From an uncultured Sutterella sp. (GTDB lineage Bacteria > Pseudomonadota > Gammaproteobacteria > Burkholderiales > Burkholderiaceae_F), in assembly GCA_900757865.1 (NCBI GenBank), contig CAAEPH010000021.1, positions 1 to 34,025 of the forward strand: a DNA stretch of 34,025 bases, read 5' to 3'. The translations under genes and the position numbers were made by a program. This document shows positions 24,953-32,793 of the stretch, one piece after another. Under the pieces are notes generated by a model. That model made no database searches and was not told where the DNA came from. It saw nothing but the letters and a program-made list of their open reading frames with translations. Each line of letters opens with the position of its first letter. Within the stretch, counting starts at the first letter, position 1.

Positions 24953-25026
24953 CGTCTGTCTCCTCGAAAATGCGGGGAACCGCTTTTTTTGGGATCGGTC
25001 ACCCCTTTAACCACATTAACTAGATG

Positions 25027-25075
25027 TCCTCTATTTTGATCCGCTACCTGTCTTAATCCATTTGATTTAAGTCAA
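25027..25075 (-). promoter_or_regulatory. FNR/CRP-type box and promoter of the orphan flavin reductase
   Basis: On the - strand TTGAC-TTAA-ATCAA (25062-25075) matches the FNR consensus TTGAT-N4-ATCAA at 9 of 10 positions. A -10-like CAAAAT lies at 25033-25038, which puts the predicted start near 25026. The box is then centred about 41-42 bp upstream of it, the standard class II activator position. Confidence 0.6.
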
Positions 25076-25156
25076 GTGGTGAGTTGCTCGCGTCTGAAGG
25101 AAAACCCTAAGTGCCACAGGCACTCTGAGGGCAATGCTACCCTGAGGAAAAAACAA

Positions 25157-25192
25157 AACCTCGTTTACTCTTGAGTGCGAGCAAACGAGGTT
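25157..25192 (-). terminator. Intrinsic terminator of nrdAB
   Basis: AACCTCGTTT (25157-25166) pairs perfectly with AAACGAGGTT (25183-25192). On the - strand TTTTGTTTTTT follows. A second hairpin GTTGCTCTCGC/GCGAGGGCAAC at 25198-25227 lies between it and nrdB. Confidence 0.75.
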
Positions 25193-25254
25193 CGTTTGTT
25201 GCTCTCGCCTTTCGTCGCGAGGGCAACGTCGTTTTTTTATTTTTGACGACCACC

Positions 25255-26295
25255 TTATTCGAGTGGCAACTCTTGATCTTTCATCGCGTCGAGCTGTTCG
25301 CTATTGGCCTGGGTGGGTTTGGCTTGACCCCAAACGTCACCCCAGTCGCCCGAGAGCGCACCCTTGGCATAGTCCGTGGCGCGATTTTCAAAGAAGTTGG
25401 TGTGCGTCACCCCAAGCATGGCGTCAACCCACGGTAGCGGGTTTTTCTTGACACCGAAAATCGCTTTCATGCCGAGCCCCAAAAGACGACGGTCAGCGAT
25501 GTAGCGGATGTAGTCGCGCACTTCACCGCGCGTTAAGCGCTTCATTTCCGAAACGCCAAAAGCCAAGTCGATGAACTTGTCTTCCAAGTCCACCATGATT
25601 TCCGCGATCGTGTAGATGCGCTTCTTTAATTCATCCGTCCAGAGCTCGGGGTGCTCTTTGATGTACTCGCGAAAGAGCTTCGTCATCGATTCGGTATGAA
25701 GCGTCTCGTCAGCGATCGACCAGGAGATGATCTGCCCCATGCCCTTCATCGTACCGTTACGGGTGAAGTTGAGGAGCATCACAAAGGACGAAAAGAGCTG
25801 CATCCCTTCGGTGAAGGCCGAAAACGCCGCGATCTGTGCCGCGAGCTCCGTGTCCTTTTCACTCACTTCGTTAAAGAAGTGGTGCTTAGCGGCCATGGCT
25901 TCGTACTGCAAAAATTCGTTATAAATCGACTCGGGTAACCCCAGCGTTTCGATCAAGTGCGAGTACGCCGCAATGTGCACCGCTTCGCGACCCGCGAAGC
26001 TCGAGAGCATCATACGAATTTCCGGGTGATGAAAGCGCGGAAGATAGTTGTTCACATAAGCGCCCGAGACGTCAATGTCGCCCTGGGTGAAAAAGCGCAA
26101 AATCTTCGTCAAGAAGTCTTTTTCGCTCTCCGTTAACTTCGTGTTGTAGTCCTTCACGTCTTCGAGCATCGGCACTTCGGTCCATAGCCAGTGCATCTGC
26201 TCGCTTTCCATAAAAGCCTCATAGGCCCAAGGATAACTAAAGGGTTTGTAATAACTCCGTGACCCTAAAAGGCCTAACTCTTCCTTTTCGCTCAT
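25255..26295 (-). CDS. nrdB: Class I ribonucleotide reductase beta subunit
   Basis: 346-aa radical-generating subunit, partner of NrdA in making deoxyribonucleotides. Diiron/dimetal ligands are visible: Asp in FTQGD, EAVH (Glu..His), EGMQLF (Glu) and DETLH (Glu..His). EAVHIAAY has a Tyr four residues after the first His, at the radical position equal to E. coli Tyr122, so this is a tyrosyl-radical enzyme. There is no N-terminal ATP-cone. It lies 162 bp downstream of nrdA with an unusual inverted-repeat structure between them. Confidence 0.95.
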   Translation of the reverse strand: MSEKEELGLLGSRSYYKPFSYPWAYEAFMESEQMHWLWTEVPMLEDVKDYNTKLTESEKDFLTKILRFFTQGDIDVSGAYVNNYLPRFHHPEIRMMLSSFAGREAVHIAAYSHLIETLGLPESIYNEFLQYEAMAAKHHFFNEVSEKDTELAAQIAAFSAFTEGMQLFSSFVMLLNFTRNGTMKGMGQIISWSIADETLHTESMTKLFREYIKEHPELWTDELKKRIYTIAEIMVDLEDKFIDLAFGVSEMKRLTRGEVRDYIRYIADRRLLGLGMKAIFGVKKNPLPWVDAMLGVTHTNFFENRATDYAKGALSGDWGDVWGQAKPTQANSEQLDAMKDQELPLE

Positions 26296-26388
26296 TGCGG
26301 TTCACCTATCGGAAATACGTTCGATAGAGCCTCCTTCGACAGGGTGGTCAAGAAAACTCTAAAAAAAGCAAAAACAAATCGTGTGTTG

Positions 26389-26449
26389 GCTCGAGACGGA
26401 CAGGGCGACAAGGGGGCAACGCCCCCCTTTCTTCGCTTGGGTCTCGAGC
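26389..26449 (-). repeat. Nested inverted repeat in the nrdA-nrdB gap
   Basis: GCTCGAGAC (26389-26397) pairs perfectly with GTCTCGAGC (26441-26449), and inside it GGGGGC/GCCCCC forms a tight GC hairpin with a 3-nt loop. It begins 8 bp after the nrdA stop. It may act as a partial terminator or mRNA-processing site that sets the ratio of NrdA to NrdB. Confidence 0.6.
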
Positions 26450-26457
26450 GTCTTTGG

Positions 26458-28233
26458 CTAGCCCTCGCAGGCCAAGCACGTGGTGTCGTCAGCGACACTC
26501 GTCATGTTGATTTCGTCTTCAATGCGCTTACGCTCCACCTGCACGCCCACGCGATCGGCCTTACGCAGTTTGTCGGAGCGGCAGTAGTAGAGGCTCTTCA
26601 AACCACGCTTCCAGGCCATGAAGTGGCACGCATGCAAGTACCCAATCGAGACGTCCGGCGCAAAGAAGAGGTTCGCGCTCTGGCCCTGATCGATAAATTG
26701 CTGACGGTCCGCGGCCATTTCAATGATCCAACGCTGGTCGATCTCAATGGCGGTCTTGTAGACCTTACGGATATTTTCAGGGATGTCTTCGCGGTGCTGA
26801 ATCGAGCCGTCGTGCGCAATGATATCCGCCCAGAACTCATCGGTATCGAGCCCCAAGCGCGCCATTTCCGCCTTCAAGAAGCGGTTCTTCATAATGTAAG
26901 CGCCCGAGATCGTGTCCTGACGATAGATGTTGGCACGATAGGGTTCAATCGAGGGGCTCGTACCCCCCATAATGAGCGATGAGGAGGCATTGGGCGCCAC
27001 GCTCATCCAGTGCGAGAAGCGACGACGCACGCCCGAGGCGGCCGCATCGGGGCAGGCCCCACGGCGTTCGCAGAGCTTACGGTCAGCTTCTTCACAGGCC
27101 TGACGGATATGGCGGAAGATCGCCATGTTGGTCACCTTGGCCATCACGCTCTCAAACGGAATGCGGTTTTTCTGCAAATAGGCATGGAACCCCAAGGCGC
27201 CCAAGCCCACGCTACGCTCACGCATGGCAGAGAAGCGCGCACGCGCGATCGAATCCGGCGCATGGTCGATGAAGTACTGCAGGACATTATCCAAAAATTC
27301 GAGAGCGTCCTCAATAAACTGTGGCGAATGACGCCACTGATCGTAGTACTCCAGGTTGAGCGAGGAGAGGCAACAGACGGCCGTACGTTCGTTTGAGGTG
27401 GGAAGGAAAATTTCCGTACACAAGTTCGAGCCGTGGATCTTGAGCCCTTTGTCTTTGAGCCAGCTCGGCAGGGCACGGTTGGCCGTATCGGTAAAGACCA
27501 AGAAGGGTTCACCCGTGTGCATACGCATCTCAAGAATGCGTTGCCACAAGTCACGTGCGCTCACCACGTCCACCACTTCGCCCGTGGTGGGGTGCTTCAA
27601 CTCCCAGCTGTCGTCGGCATCCGCATCACGCATGGACGCTTCGATCTTTTTCATGAACGCGTCCGTGATGTTTACGCCGTGATGCAAATTGAGCGCCTTC
27701 ATGTTTTGGTCGCCCGTGGGTTTACGCATTTCGATAAACGGGATGATGTCCGGATGGTCGATCGAAAGGAACGCCGCGTAAGAGCCACGACGGGTTGAGC
27801 CTTGGCGGTACGCCAAGCACGCCGCGTCATAGACCTTCAAGTGTGGCATCACGCCCACGGACTTTTCGTCGGCGGAACGGATTTCAACGTGAATACCGAC
27901 GCCACCACCCAGCATCGACAACCAGTTGACTTCCGAGAGGGTATTCACCAAGCCCTCGGCGGAGTCTTCCATGTACGAGAGAAAGCACGAAACGGGTAAG
28001 CCTTTTTTGGTGCGCCCAAACGCCAAAATCGGCGTAGCAAAACTAAGCCAATGGCGACTTGCGTAGTCGTAGATACGTTGCGCATGTTCAGGATTGGACG
28101 CAAACGTCTCAGCCACAAATTTCAAACGCTCTTGCGGGCTTTTTTCATCAGAGCGCATGTAGCTTTCACGAAGGCGCATCAGGCCCAATTCGTCAAAAAG
28201 CTGGTCGCGGCTGTAGTCGATTTGCACGGACAT
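26458..28233 (-). CDS. nrdA: Class I ribonucleotide reductase alpha subunit, short form without ATP-cone
   Basis: 591-aa catalytic subunit that reduces ribonucleoside diphosphates. Active-site cysteines are in PVSCFLS, SNLCTEI and AVCCLSS (equivalent to E. coli Cys225, Cys439 and Cys462), the loop GTSPSIEPYRANIY is present, and the C-terminal redox pair is in TTCLACEG. E. coli NrdA is 761 aa; this protein lacks the N-terminal ATP-cone and starts directly before the ten-stranded barrel. It should therefore not show ATP/dATP overall-activity control through a cone, and NrdB has none either. An NrdR-like box lies upstream. Confidence 0.95.
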   Translation of the reverse strand: MSVQIDYSRDQLFDELGLMRLRESYMRSDEKSPQERLKFVAETFASNPEHAQRIYDYASRHWLSFATPILAFGRTKKGLPVSCFLSYMEDSAEGLVNTLSEVNWLSMLGGGVGIHVEIRSADEKSVGVMPHLKVYDAACLAYRQGSTRRGSYAAFLSIDHPDIIPFIEMRKPTGDQNMKALNLHHGVNITDAFMKKIEASMRDADADDSWELKHPTTGEVVDVVSARDLWQRILEMRMHTGEPFLVFTDTANRALPSWLKDKGLKIHGSNLCTEIFLPTSNERTAVCCLSSLNLEYYDQWRHSPQFIEDALEFLDNVLQYFIDHAPDSIARARFSAMRERSVGLGALGFHAYLQKNRIPFESVMAKVTNMAIFRHIRQACEEADRKLCERRGACPDAAASGVRRRFSHWMSVAPNASSSLIMGGTSPSIEPYRANIYRQDTISGAYIMKNRFLKAEMARLGLDTDEFWADIIAHDGSIQHREDIPENIRKVYKTAIEIDQRWIIEMAADRQQFIDQGQSANLFFAPDVSIGYLHACHFMAWKRGLKSLYYCRSDKLRKADRVGVQVERKRIEDEINMTSVADDTTCLACEG

Positions 28234-28304
28234 TCAGGTTTCCTCGGTCAAAAATGAAAAGGCCCCCATCGACCGTTTTCGGAGGCGCAAGCGCCTTCTA
28301 ACGA

Positions 28305-28352
28305 CAACAGGATATGGGGGTAAATAGCGAACATTTACACAACTTTTTGTGT
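28305..28352 (-). promoter_or_regulatory. NrdR-box candidates upstream of nrdA
   Basis: The site at 28337-28352 (ACACAACTTTTTGTGT) has perfect outer arms ACACAA/TTGTGT and fits the NrdR consensus ACACWATATATWGTGT at 13 of 16 positions. A weaker half-like site at 28305-28320, containing ATAT and spaced 32 bp centre to centre, could be the second box, because NrdR normally binds paired sites about three helical turns apart. Confidence 0.6.
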
Positions 28353-29115
28353 CTAGGGTTTTTAATCTTACCCTAGGCGAGGGCTTTTTTTCAACGAACG
28401 TGCCCTCGAAATTTCGGACGCTCCATTCTAACAGTTTTCCTCTTTGACCTCTTAGCCCATGAGGCCTAACCACCCACTTTTCCGTCACCACGAGTGCTTT
28501 TGGACTCAGCGAGAAACGGTTTCAAGGATCGTCTTACGGTCACCTTTTGAAGCAGTGACGCTCGAGGTGCTACGAAAAAGTCTCGCCTCGTCGAGGCAGA
28601 AGACTTAATCCTGATGGTCTAAAATCCTCGCGACTGACTCCAGCATCTCCACCATGGAAGCGAGGTGGCTCCAACACGCAGTAGGACGCCACACGTTAAT
28701 CACCTATAAATGGGATCTTTTTGGACGCCTCTTTTGAGTGCTGGGCGAGCCCAAAATACCCATTTTCCTAGTCTCGCAAATTTCTTAACTTAAATCGCCT
28801 CGATCAAGTCGTGATTCTCTTCGAATCCACTACGAGAGAGCGGATTTGTCTCGTCACAACAGCAACGATTAGAAACGTCTTTTGTGCGATCTGACTGCTA
28901 CGATGCTCACCACTTCAAGGCCGTATTTTCGAAGGGGCCTTTGAAGCGATGAGGTTGGGAAAAAAAGGCACTCACTTTGAGCTCGCCTCTTTTCATTCTG
29001 ATCGCCATGTTCTGTGGGCTTCGCAAACGGGTTAAGCGGCTGTTTTCGCCATCAACCTGCGCAACCGTTAGCTCACTGCATATCATCTTTTTCTATATAA
29101 AGGCTTAGTCCTAAC
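28353..29115. other. Gene-free region upstream of nrdA and of the Lys/Ala-rich gene
   Basis: About 760 bp between divergent genes with no credible ORF. It contains a hairpin at 28578-28606 (AAGTCT/AGACTT around GCCTCG/CGAGGC) and another at 28913-28946 (CTTCAAGGCC with GGCCTTTGAAG, one bulged T). No tRNA or known RNA family was recognised. It may hold small RNA genes or a decayed gene. Confidence 0.4.
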
Positions 29116-29445
29116 ATGAAAAAAATCGTAGCGTTAGCCGCCTTGATGTCGGCTTCTCTCTTGGTCCATGCAAGCGACATTTCGCTCTCCCAAGCCGCAA
29201 CGGACCTCAACGGTGCGCCAGCGGCCGTCACGCAGAGCGTAGACGATCAGGCAAAAGAGGCTGTTAATGACATAGCTAAACCCGCTAAAGCGGTCAAGTC
29301 CACGGTTAAATCGTCCGTGAAAGCCCAAAAGGCGCATGCTCAAAAGCGTGCGTCGAAAGCCAAAGCGACGGCAAAAAAGGCTCAGAAAAAAGTCACCAAG
29401 GCGATGAAGAGCGCCAAGGCTAAGACCAAAAAGACTCAGGCCTAA
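29116..29445 (+). CDS. Small exported Lys/Ala-rich protein
   Basis: 109 aa. A Sec signal peptide (MKKIVALAALMSASLLVHAS) leads into a short acidic/neutral segment. From residue 60 to the end the protein is almost only Lys, Ala, Ser, Thr and Gln, as in KKAQKKVTKAMKSAKAKTKK. Its composition resembles histone-H1-like tails, but the signal peptide points to the periplasm or surface. It might bind polyanions such as LPS or extracellular DNA; this is a guess from charge alone. It stands alone and ends in a hairpin at 29498-29540. Low-complexity composition makes homology assignment unreliable. Confidence 0.75.
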   Translation: MKKIVALAALMSASLLVHASDISLSQAATDLNGAPAAVTQSVDDQAKEAVNDIAKPAKAVKSTVKSSVKAQKAHAQKRASKAKATAKKAQKKVTKAMKSAKAKTKKTQA

Positions 29446-29497
29446 TTTCGGTCCCAGCCCGTCTTAACACTTCCCCTCTCGTCAGGGTGTCGCTTTC

Positions 29498-29540
29498 AAA
29501 GCCGAACGTCGGTCACCTCCGGTGGCCAGCGCTCGGCTTT
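29498..29540 (+). terminator. Hairpin terminator candidate after the Lys/Ala-rich gene
   Basis: AAAGCCGA (29498-29505) pairs with TCGGCTTT (29533-29540), with CACC/GGTG inside. A T-rich stretch follows after a few bases. Confidence 0.5.
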
Positions 29541-29709
29541 GGCGTATTTGTTTTTGGGGTTGTGCCGTTTTTGGGTTTGGGCAATTTAACGGTTTGCGCC
29601 CGCGTCACCGCACACGCTCGCCGATGCGCCGCCCTCGAGAGCGATTCAGTCTTATGAGGAGCGCATTAACATTTTGAGAACAATTTCTGTCCCTCATGCC
29701 TGTTATACC

Positions 29710-29739
29710 TTACAAAAATACTCAGGAATATGGTACACT
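29710..29739 (+). promoter_or_regulatory. Promoter of the candidate structured RNA
   Basis: TTACAA (29710-29715), 18 nt, then TACACT (29734-29739) with an extended -10 TG one base upstream. The predicted start near 29746 is about 370 bp before the next gene, so the transcript is first noncoding. Confidence 0.5.
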
Positions 29740-29745
29740 TTCTGC

Positions 29746-29987
29746 AATTTCATTATTGAACTCCACAGAGTGCAGCAAGTGAGTGGTCCATCTTGAGGGA
29801 AACAACATGGACCCACGAACCGCAGGACGAGTCCCAGAGACGAGCCATGCCCGATGAGGTCATTCACCGTCTCTCGGACTTGACCCGAGCGAGGGTTTTC
29901 GCTCAAGATACCCAACGTAGCGAAAGACCCGCTCAGCAGCGAGCGCTATCAGGCTTGCCTGGTTGTGTGAGCATCGACTCACTTGCC
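29746..29987 (+). ncRNA. Candidate structured noncoding RNA of about 240 nt
   Basis: Three nested long-range pairings are visible. GCAAGTGAGT (29775-29784) pairs with ACTCACTTGC (29977-29986). ATCTTGAG plus GGAAAC (29790-29803) pairs with GTTTTC and CTCAAGAT (29895-29909), with one bulged G. CGAGTCC plus AGAGACG (29828-29842) pairs with CGTCTCT plus GGACTTG (29868-29882), with one C-C mismatch. A side hairpin CGCTC/GAGCG lies near 29930-29945. The long rod with internal bulges recalls 6S RNA in shape, but I cannot match its conserved sequence. It may instead be a long leader of the thioredoxin-like gene. Confidence 0.5.
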
Positions 29988-30113
29988 CACTCGGACTTTC
30001 GTGTGACGCGTGGCCTCTTGAAAACCCTTTGAAAACGGTCTAAAACGCTTTTTTGGAGTTTTCGACGTTGCGCTTGTCTGCACCCAGTCGCCTCTTTACC
30101 AAAGGAGAAAACC

Positions 30114-30437
30114 ATGTTACCGATCAAAGTCATTACCGACGAAACCCTCAAGGCCGACGTGCTCGATTCGCCCAAGGTCTTTTTCTTAGCCGTGGGGGCC
30201 GAATGGTGTCCTGACTGCCGTCGTGCAGCGCCGTTCTTTGCCCAGTTTGCCAACACCTACAAAGACCAAGCGGGCTTTGGTGCAGCGGACTCAGAAAAGA
30301 ATCCCGACATCGTCGAGATGTTCCACGTCGTGAATATTCCGACCATGGTCGCCGTCAAAGACGGTAAAGAAGTGGATCGCATTGTCGAAGTGCGCACCCC
30401 ATCTGAACTCAAAGCGTTTATCGAACGTAATCTTTAA
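30114..30437 (+). CDS. Thioredoxin-like protein with a CPDC active site
   Basis: 107-aa cytoplasmic thioredoxin-fold protein. The active site is GAEWCPDCRRA (CPDC in place of the usual CGPC), and the cis-proline is in VVNIPTMV. There is no signal peptide. CPDC proteins of this size are usually small oxidoreductases of uncertain partner. AAAGGAG lies just before the ATG. It is followed by a strong terminator, so it is not in one operon with the flavin-reductase-family gene downstream. Confidence 0.88.
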   Translation: MLPIKVITDETLKADVLDSPKVFFLAVGAEWCPDCRRAAPFFAQFANTYKDQAGFGAADSEKNPDIVEMFHVVNIPTMVAVKDGKEVDRIVEVRTPSELKAFIERNL

Positions 30438-30486
30438 TGAGTCACTTTGCTCACCCACGCAGGCAAAGCACGTGACACCGACTCGA

Positions 30487-30527
30487 CCCGAGTGAGTAAA
30501 GCCGAACGACTCACTCGGGCTTTCTTT
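30487..30527 (+). terminator. Intrinsic terminator of the thioredoxin-like gene
   Basis: CCCGAGTGAGT (30487-30497) pairs perfectly over 11 bp with ACTCACTCGGG (30509-30519), then CTTTCTTT. Confidence 0.85.
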
Positions 30528-30556
30528 ACCGACGATTTTTATTTTGCCCTTTCGCT

Positions 30557-31144
30557 ATGTATATCGACATTGCACTCGACAAAGCCTATGCGCTTCTCAC
30601 CGGCGGGCCCACCGTGCTGGTGAGCTCTCGCAACGCCCAAGGCCGTGACAACGTCATGACCAACGCTTGGAACACGGTCTATCAGATGGCACCAAGCCAA
30701 GTGCTCATCGTCCTTGAAGCGCATCACGACACCACGGCGAACGTGCTCTCGAGCGGGGAATTTGGGCTCTCGATTCCGGGCGACACCCTCAAAGATGGAC
30801 TCCTTAAAGCAGGGATGAAACATCTGCGCGATTTGTCGCCCGAGTGTGAGGACAAATTTGCTTGGGCCGGTCTTCAAAAGCGCCCTGCCCAAGTTGTAAA
30901 CCTCTCCTTAGTCGACGGTGCCTTGGGCTACCTCGAATGCCGCTTGATCGACCGTGAGCTCTTTGCCACTCGTGGCATTGCGCTCGCAGAAGTCGTGGCG
31001 GCACAGGTCGACAACGCCTATTGGGATGGTTCCTCCATCGTGTGCCGCGCTGGGCAAGAGCAAACGTGGCACAGCGCGGGCGCCTACTCGTGCTTCCCGC
31101 GTGGTCCCGTGCAAGCGTGGTTTTCACGGCGAGAGGAAAAGTAG
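30557..31144 (+). CDS. Flavin reductase family protein (FMN-binding split barrel)
   Basis: 195-aa protein of the flavoredoxin / flavin-reductase-like type. It starts with an aliphatic strand and TGGPTVLVSSR, then NVMTNAWNTVYQMAPSQVLIVLEAHHDTTANVL, the usual FMN-binding layout in which substrate and flavin contacts come from Thr/Asn and the small-residue loop. The central GEFGLSIPGD and C-terminal halves complete the barrel. These proteins bind FMN and pass electrons or reduce flavin; the partner here is unknown. Only a terminator and a short gap separate it from the thioredoxin-like gene. Confidence 0.8.
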   Translation: MYIDIALDKAYALLTGGPTVLVSSRNAQGRDNVMTNAWNTVYQMAPSQVLIVLEAHHDTTANVLSSGEFGLSIPGDTLKDGLLKAGMKHLRDLSPECEDKFAWAGLQKRPAQVVNLSLVDGALGYLECRLIDRELFATRGIALAEVVAAQVDNAYWDGSSIVCRAGQEQTWHSAGAYSCFPRGPVQAWFSRREEK

Positions 31145-31490
31145 CAATCCACCCCTCAGATAAACCGATGAGCACAAACTGATGCGGCGCGAACTCATGC
31201 GGCACGACCAAGGCGCAAAGCGGCCAAACGAAAACAGGCTCAGTAGCGAACATCACTCGGACGAATGGGAGGTGAAAAATCGTATCGAGGAGCTCAAGCC
31301 ACTAAGCCTGTACTGAGGATACTAACACTCCTTATCCGGAGTGTCTCTAGGGATTTTCCCTGTTGAAAGGGCAACGTTAAACGGACCGAGACAACCCAAT
31401 AAATGCCCGTTTTCTTAGGATTTAGCTCAACTTTTCGAGTGCAGAGCATTTTTTCTTGGTGCCCTGTGTCGCCCACCGCTCACCCTCTCA
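31145..31490. other. Gap between convergent genes
   Basis: 346 bp with no ORF of note. ACACTCC (31325-31331) pairs with GGAGTGT (31338-31344), a 7-bp hairpin. No T-run follows closely. Nothing else was recognised. Confidence 0.45.
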
Positions 31491-32342
31491 CTAGAGCCAC
31501 CAAACACTACGCCACGCAGAAATCGCCTCTTCGATCTCGTCCACACCATGGACGACCTGCACCAGGGCACGCCCTGTGCGATCGACGTGTGCTTTTGCGA
31601 TGAGATCTTCGCAAAAAGTCGGTTGCTCATTGACCACCTCGTGCCACAAGAGCACAGGGCGCTCCAGGGCAATCATCTCCCGAATGATTTTTTCGGTATT
31701 GCCGTTCGACGTGGTGTACATCACCAGCGCCGCCGTACCAATGGCGGAAATAAACCGTTGCCGATAGTTGAGCGCATCCAAACGCTCGTTTTCGTTCATG
31801 GATAAGCCACGCACCTGAGGTGCAAGCGAGATGATCAAGCCACCGTCTTCGGCCACGCGATTGGCAAACTCGTGACGCCCTCGAGGCCAAGGTGCCCCAA
31901 AGGGTAGGCTCACAATCGCTGTGGAGCCCGACCCGCCATCGGCGCGCGCAGCCATGGCGCCTTCGTGGGTTGCGTCGTCGATATTGCTCACCAGACCTGA
32001 AATCAGTCCAATGCCATGCAAAGCGAGCGTTTTGGCGAGCTCGCGTGTCATCGCGACACGCTCTTCGGGCGCGTGGCGCGAGCCCGCAATCACTAACCGG
32101 ACTTGACGGTTGAGTGGCGAGAGTTCCCCTTCGTAAACCAAAACTTGGGGCGTGTCCTCGCCCAACGCCATCAAATCCTCAGGAAACGCCCTATTTTCTT
32201 TGGCGACCCATTGCACTTGCTCAGGCAGGGAGGAATCCAGCAATCGAGCTACCGCTTCACGAGTTGCCCGGGGGAACTGCGAAGCCTCTTGGTCGAGAAG
32301 TCGCTCGTAATCTTCTCGCTCGGGTAGAGGTATCTTAGACAT
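31491..32342 (-). CDS. DprA/Smf-related Rossmann-fold protein
   Basis: 283-aa protein with the DprA-like (LOG/TIGR00732-type) fold: VIAGSRHAPEE, GIGLISGLVSNIDDATHEGA (compare GlarGIDaaAHrgAL), STAIVSLPFGAPWPRG, and a late segment YRQRFISAIGTAALVMYTTSNGNTEKIIREMIALERPVLL (compare RNRiiagLs ... aVPG). The Gly/Ser-rich nucleotide or DNA-binding positions are present, but spacing differs from ordinary competence DprA, and the terminal winged helix is absent. It is probably a separate DprA-like branch. Such genes occur near defence genes, and an AbiF gene lies upstream here. A function in natural transformation is not shown. Confidence 0.7.
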   Translation of the reverse strand: MSKIPLPEREDYERLLDQEASQFPRATREAVARLLDSSLPEQVQWVAKENRAFPEDLMALGEDTPQVLVYEGELSPLNRQVRLVIAGSRHAPEERVAMTRELAKTLALHGIGLISGLVSNIDDATHEGAMAARADGGSGSTAIVSLPFGAPWPRGRHEFANRVAEDGGLIISLAPQVRGLSMNENERLDALNYRQRFISAIGTAALVMYTTSNGNTEKIIREMIALERPVLLWHEVVNEQPTFCEDLIAKAHVDRTGRALVQVVHGVDEIEEAISAWRSVWWL

Positions 32343-32388
32343 ACTCGTTTCTTGGTCCTAAAAACGCTCAGTAGTGTGAATAAGGAAA

Positions 32389-32411
32389 AGGTGCCAACAC
32401 GTCTGGCACCT
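32389..32411 (-). terminator. Terminator-like hairpin on the - strand before the DprA-like gene
   Basis: AGGTGCCA/TGGCACCT, a perfect 8-bp stem with a 7-nt loop, is followed on the - strand by TTTTCCTT. It separates the Abi segment from the DprA-like gene. Confidence 0.65.
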
Positions 32412-32793
32412 CCTCTTGTCTTTTCCCTTCCATACTACCGAGCTTTGCGTAAATTCGCTATCAGGTTAACCATGAAGGGTTTACCTTAATATAGCTTTCC
32501 TATTATTAGAGAAGCGTTATTAATTTTTCATTTAATAACATTTAACCAAAATGAAACGCAACTCTTCCAACCATCTTAGATAAGTTTTCTCTTTGCGAGC
32601 TTGTCCTGCTCTCGAGGGACCATAAATAGCTGTTTTCTTTTCAAGGACGAACTGGTTGTGTCTTTGTTGTGGGAATTTCTTAGATGATCTTTCTTTGTTT
32701 GAACAACCCCGTCGACTAGGCTGTTCTGTTTCTGTCTTGTTATTACGATAGGGCTGTCTATAACGGGTTGGAGTCTAAAGATTGAATCATTCC
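32412..32793. other. AT-rich gap downstream of the Abi gene
   Basis: About 380 bp. An open frame of 86 codons (32576-32836) overlaps the end of the Abi gene, but it has no ribosome binding site or recognisable protein features and looks spurious. Around 32460-32560 the sequence is very AT-rich and may hold the promoter of the DprA-like gene. Confidence 0.4.

Noticed and set aside
29793..30032. 79-codon frame upstream of the thioredoxin-like gene
   Set aside because: It starts at TTG, has no protein features, and coincides with the nested RNA stems, which explain the region better.
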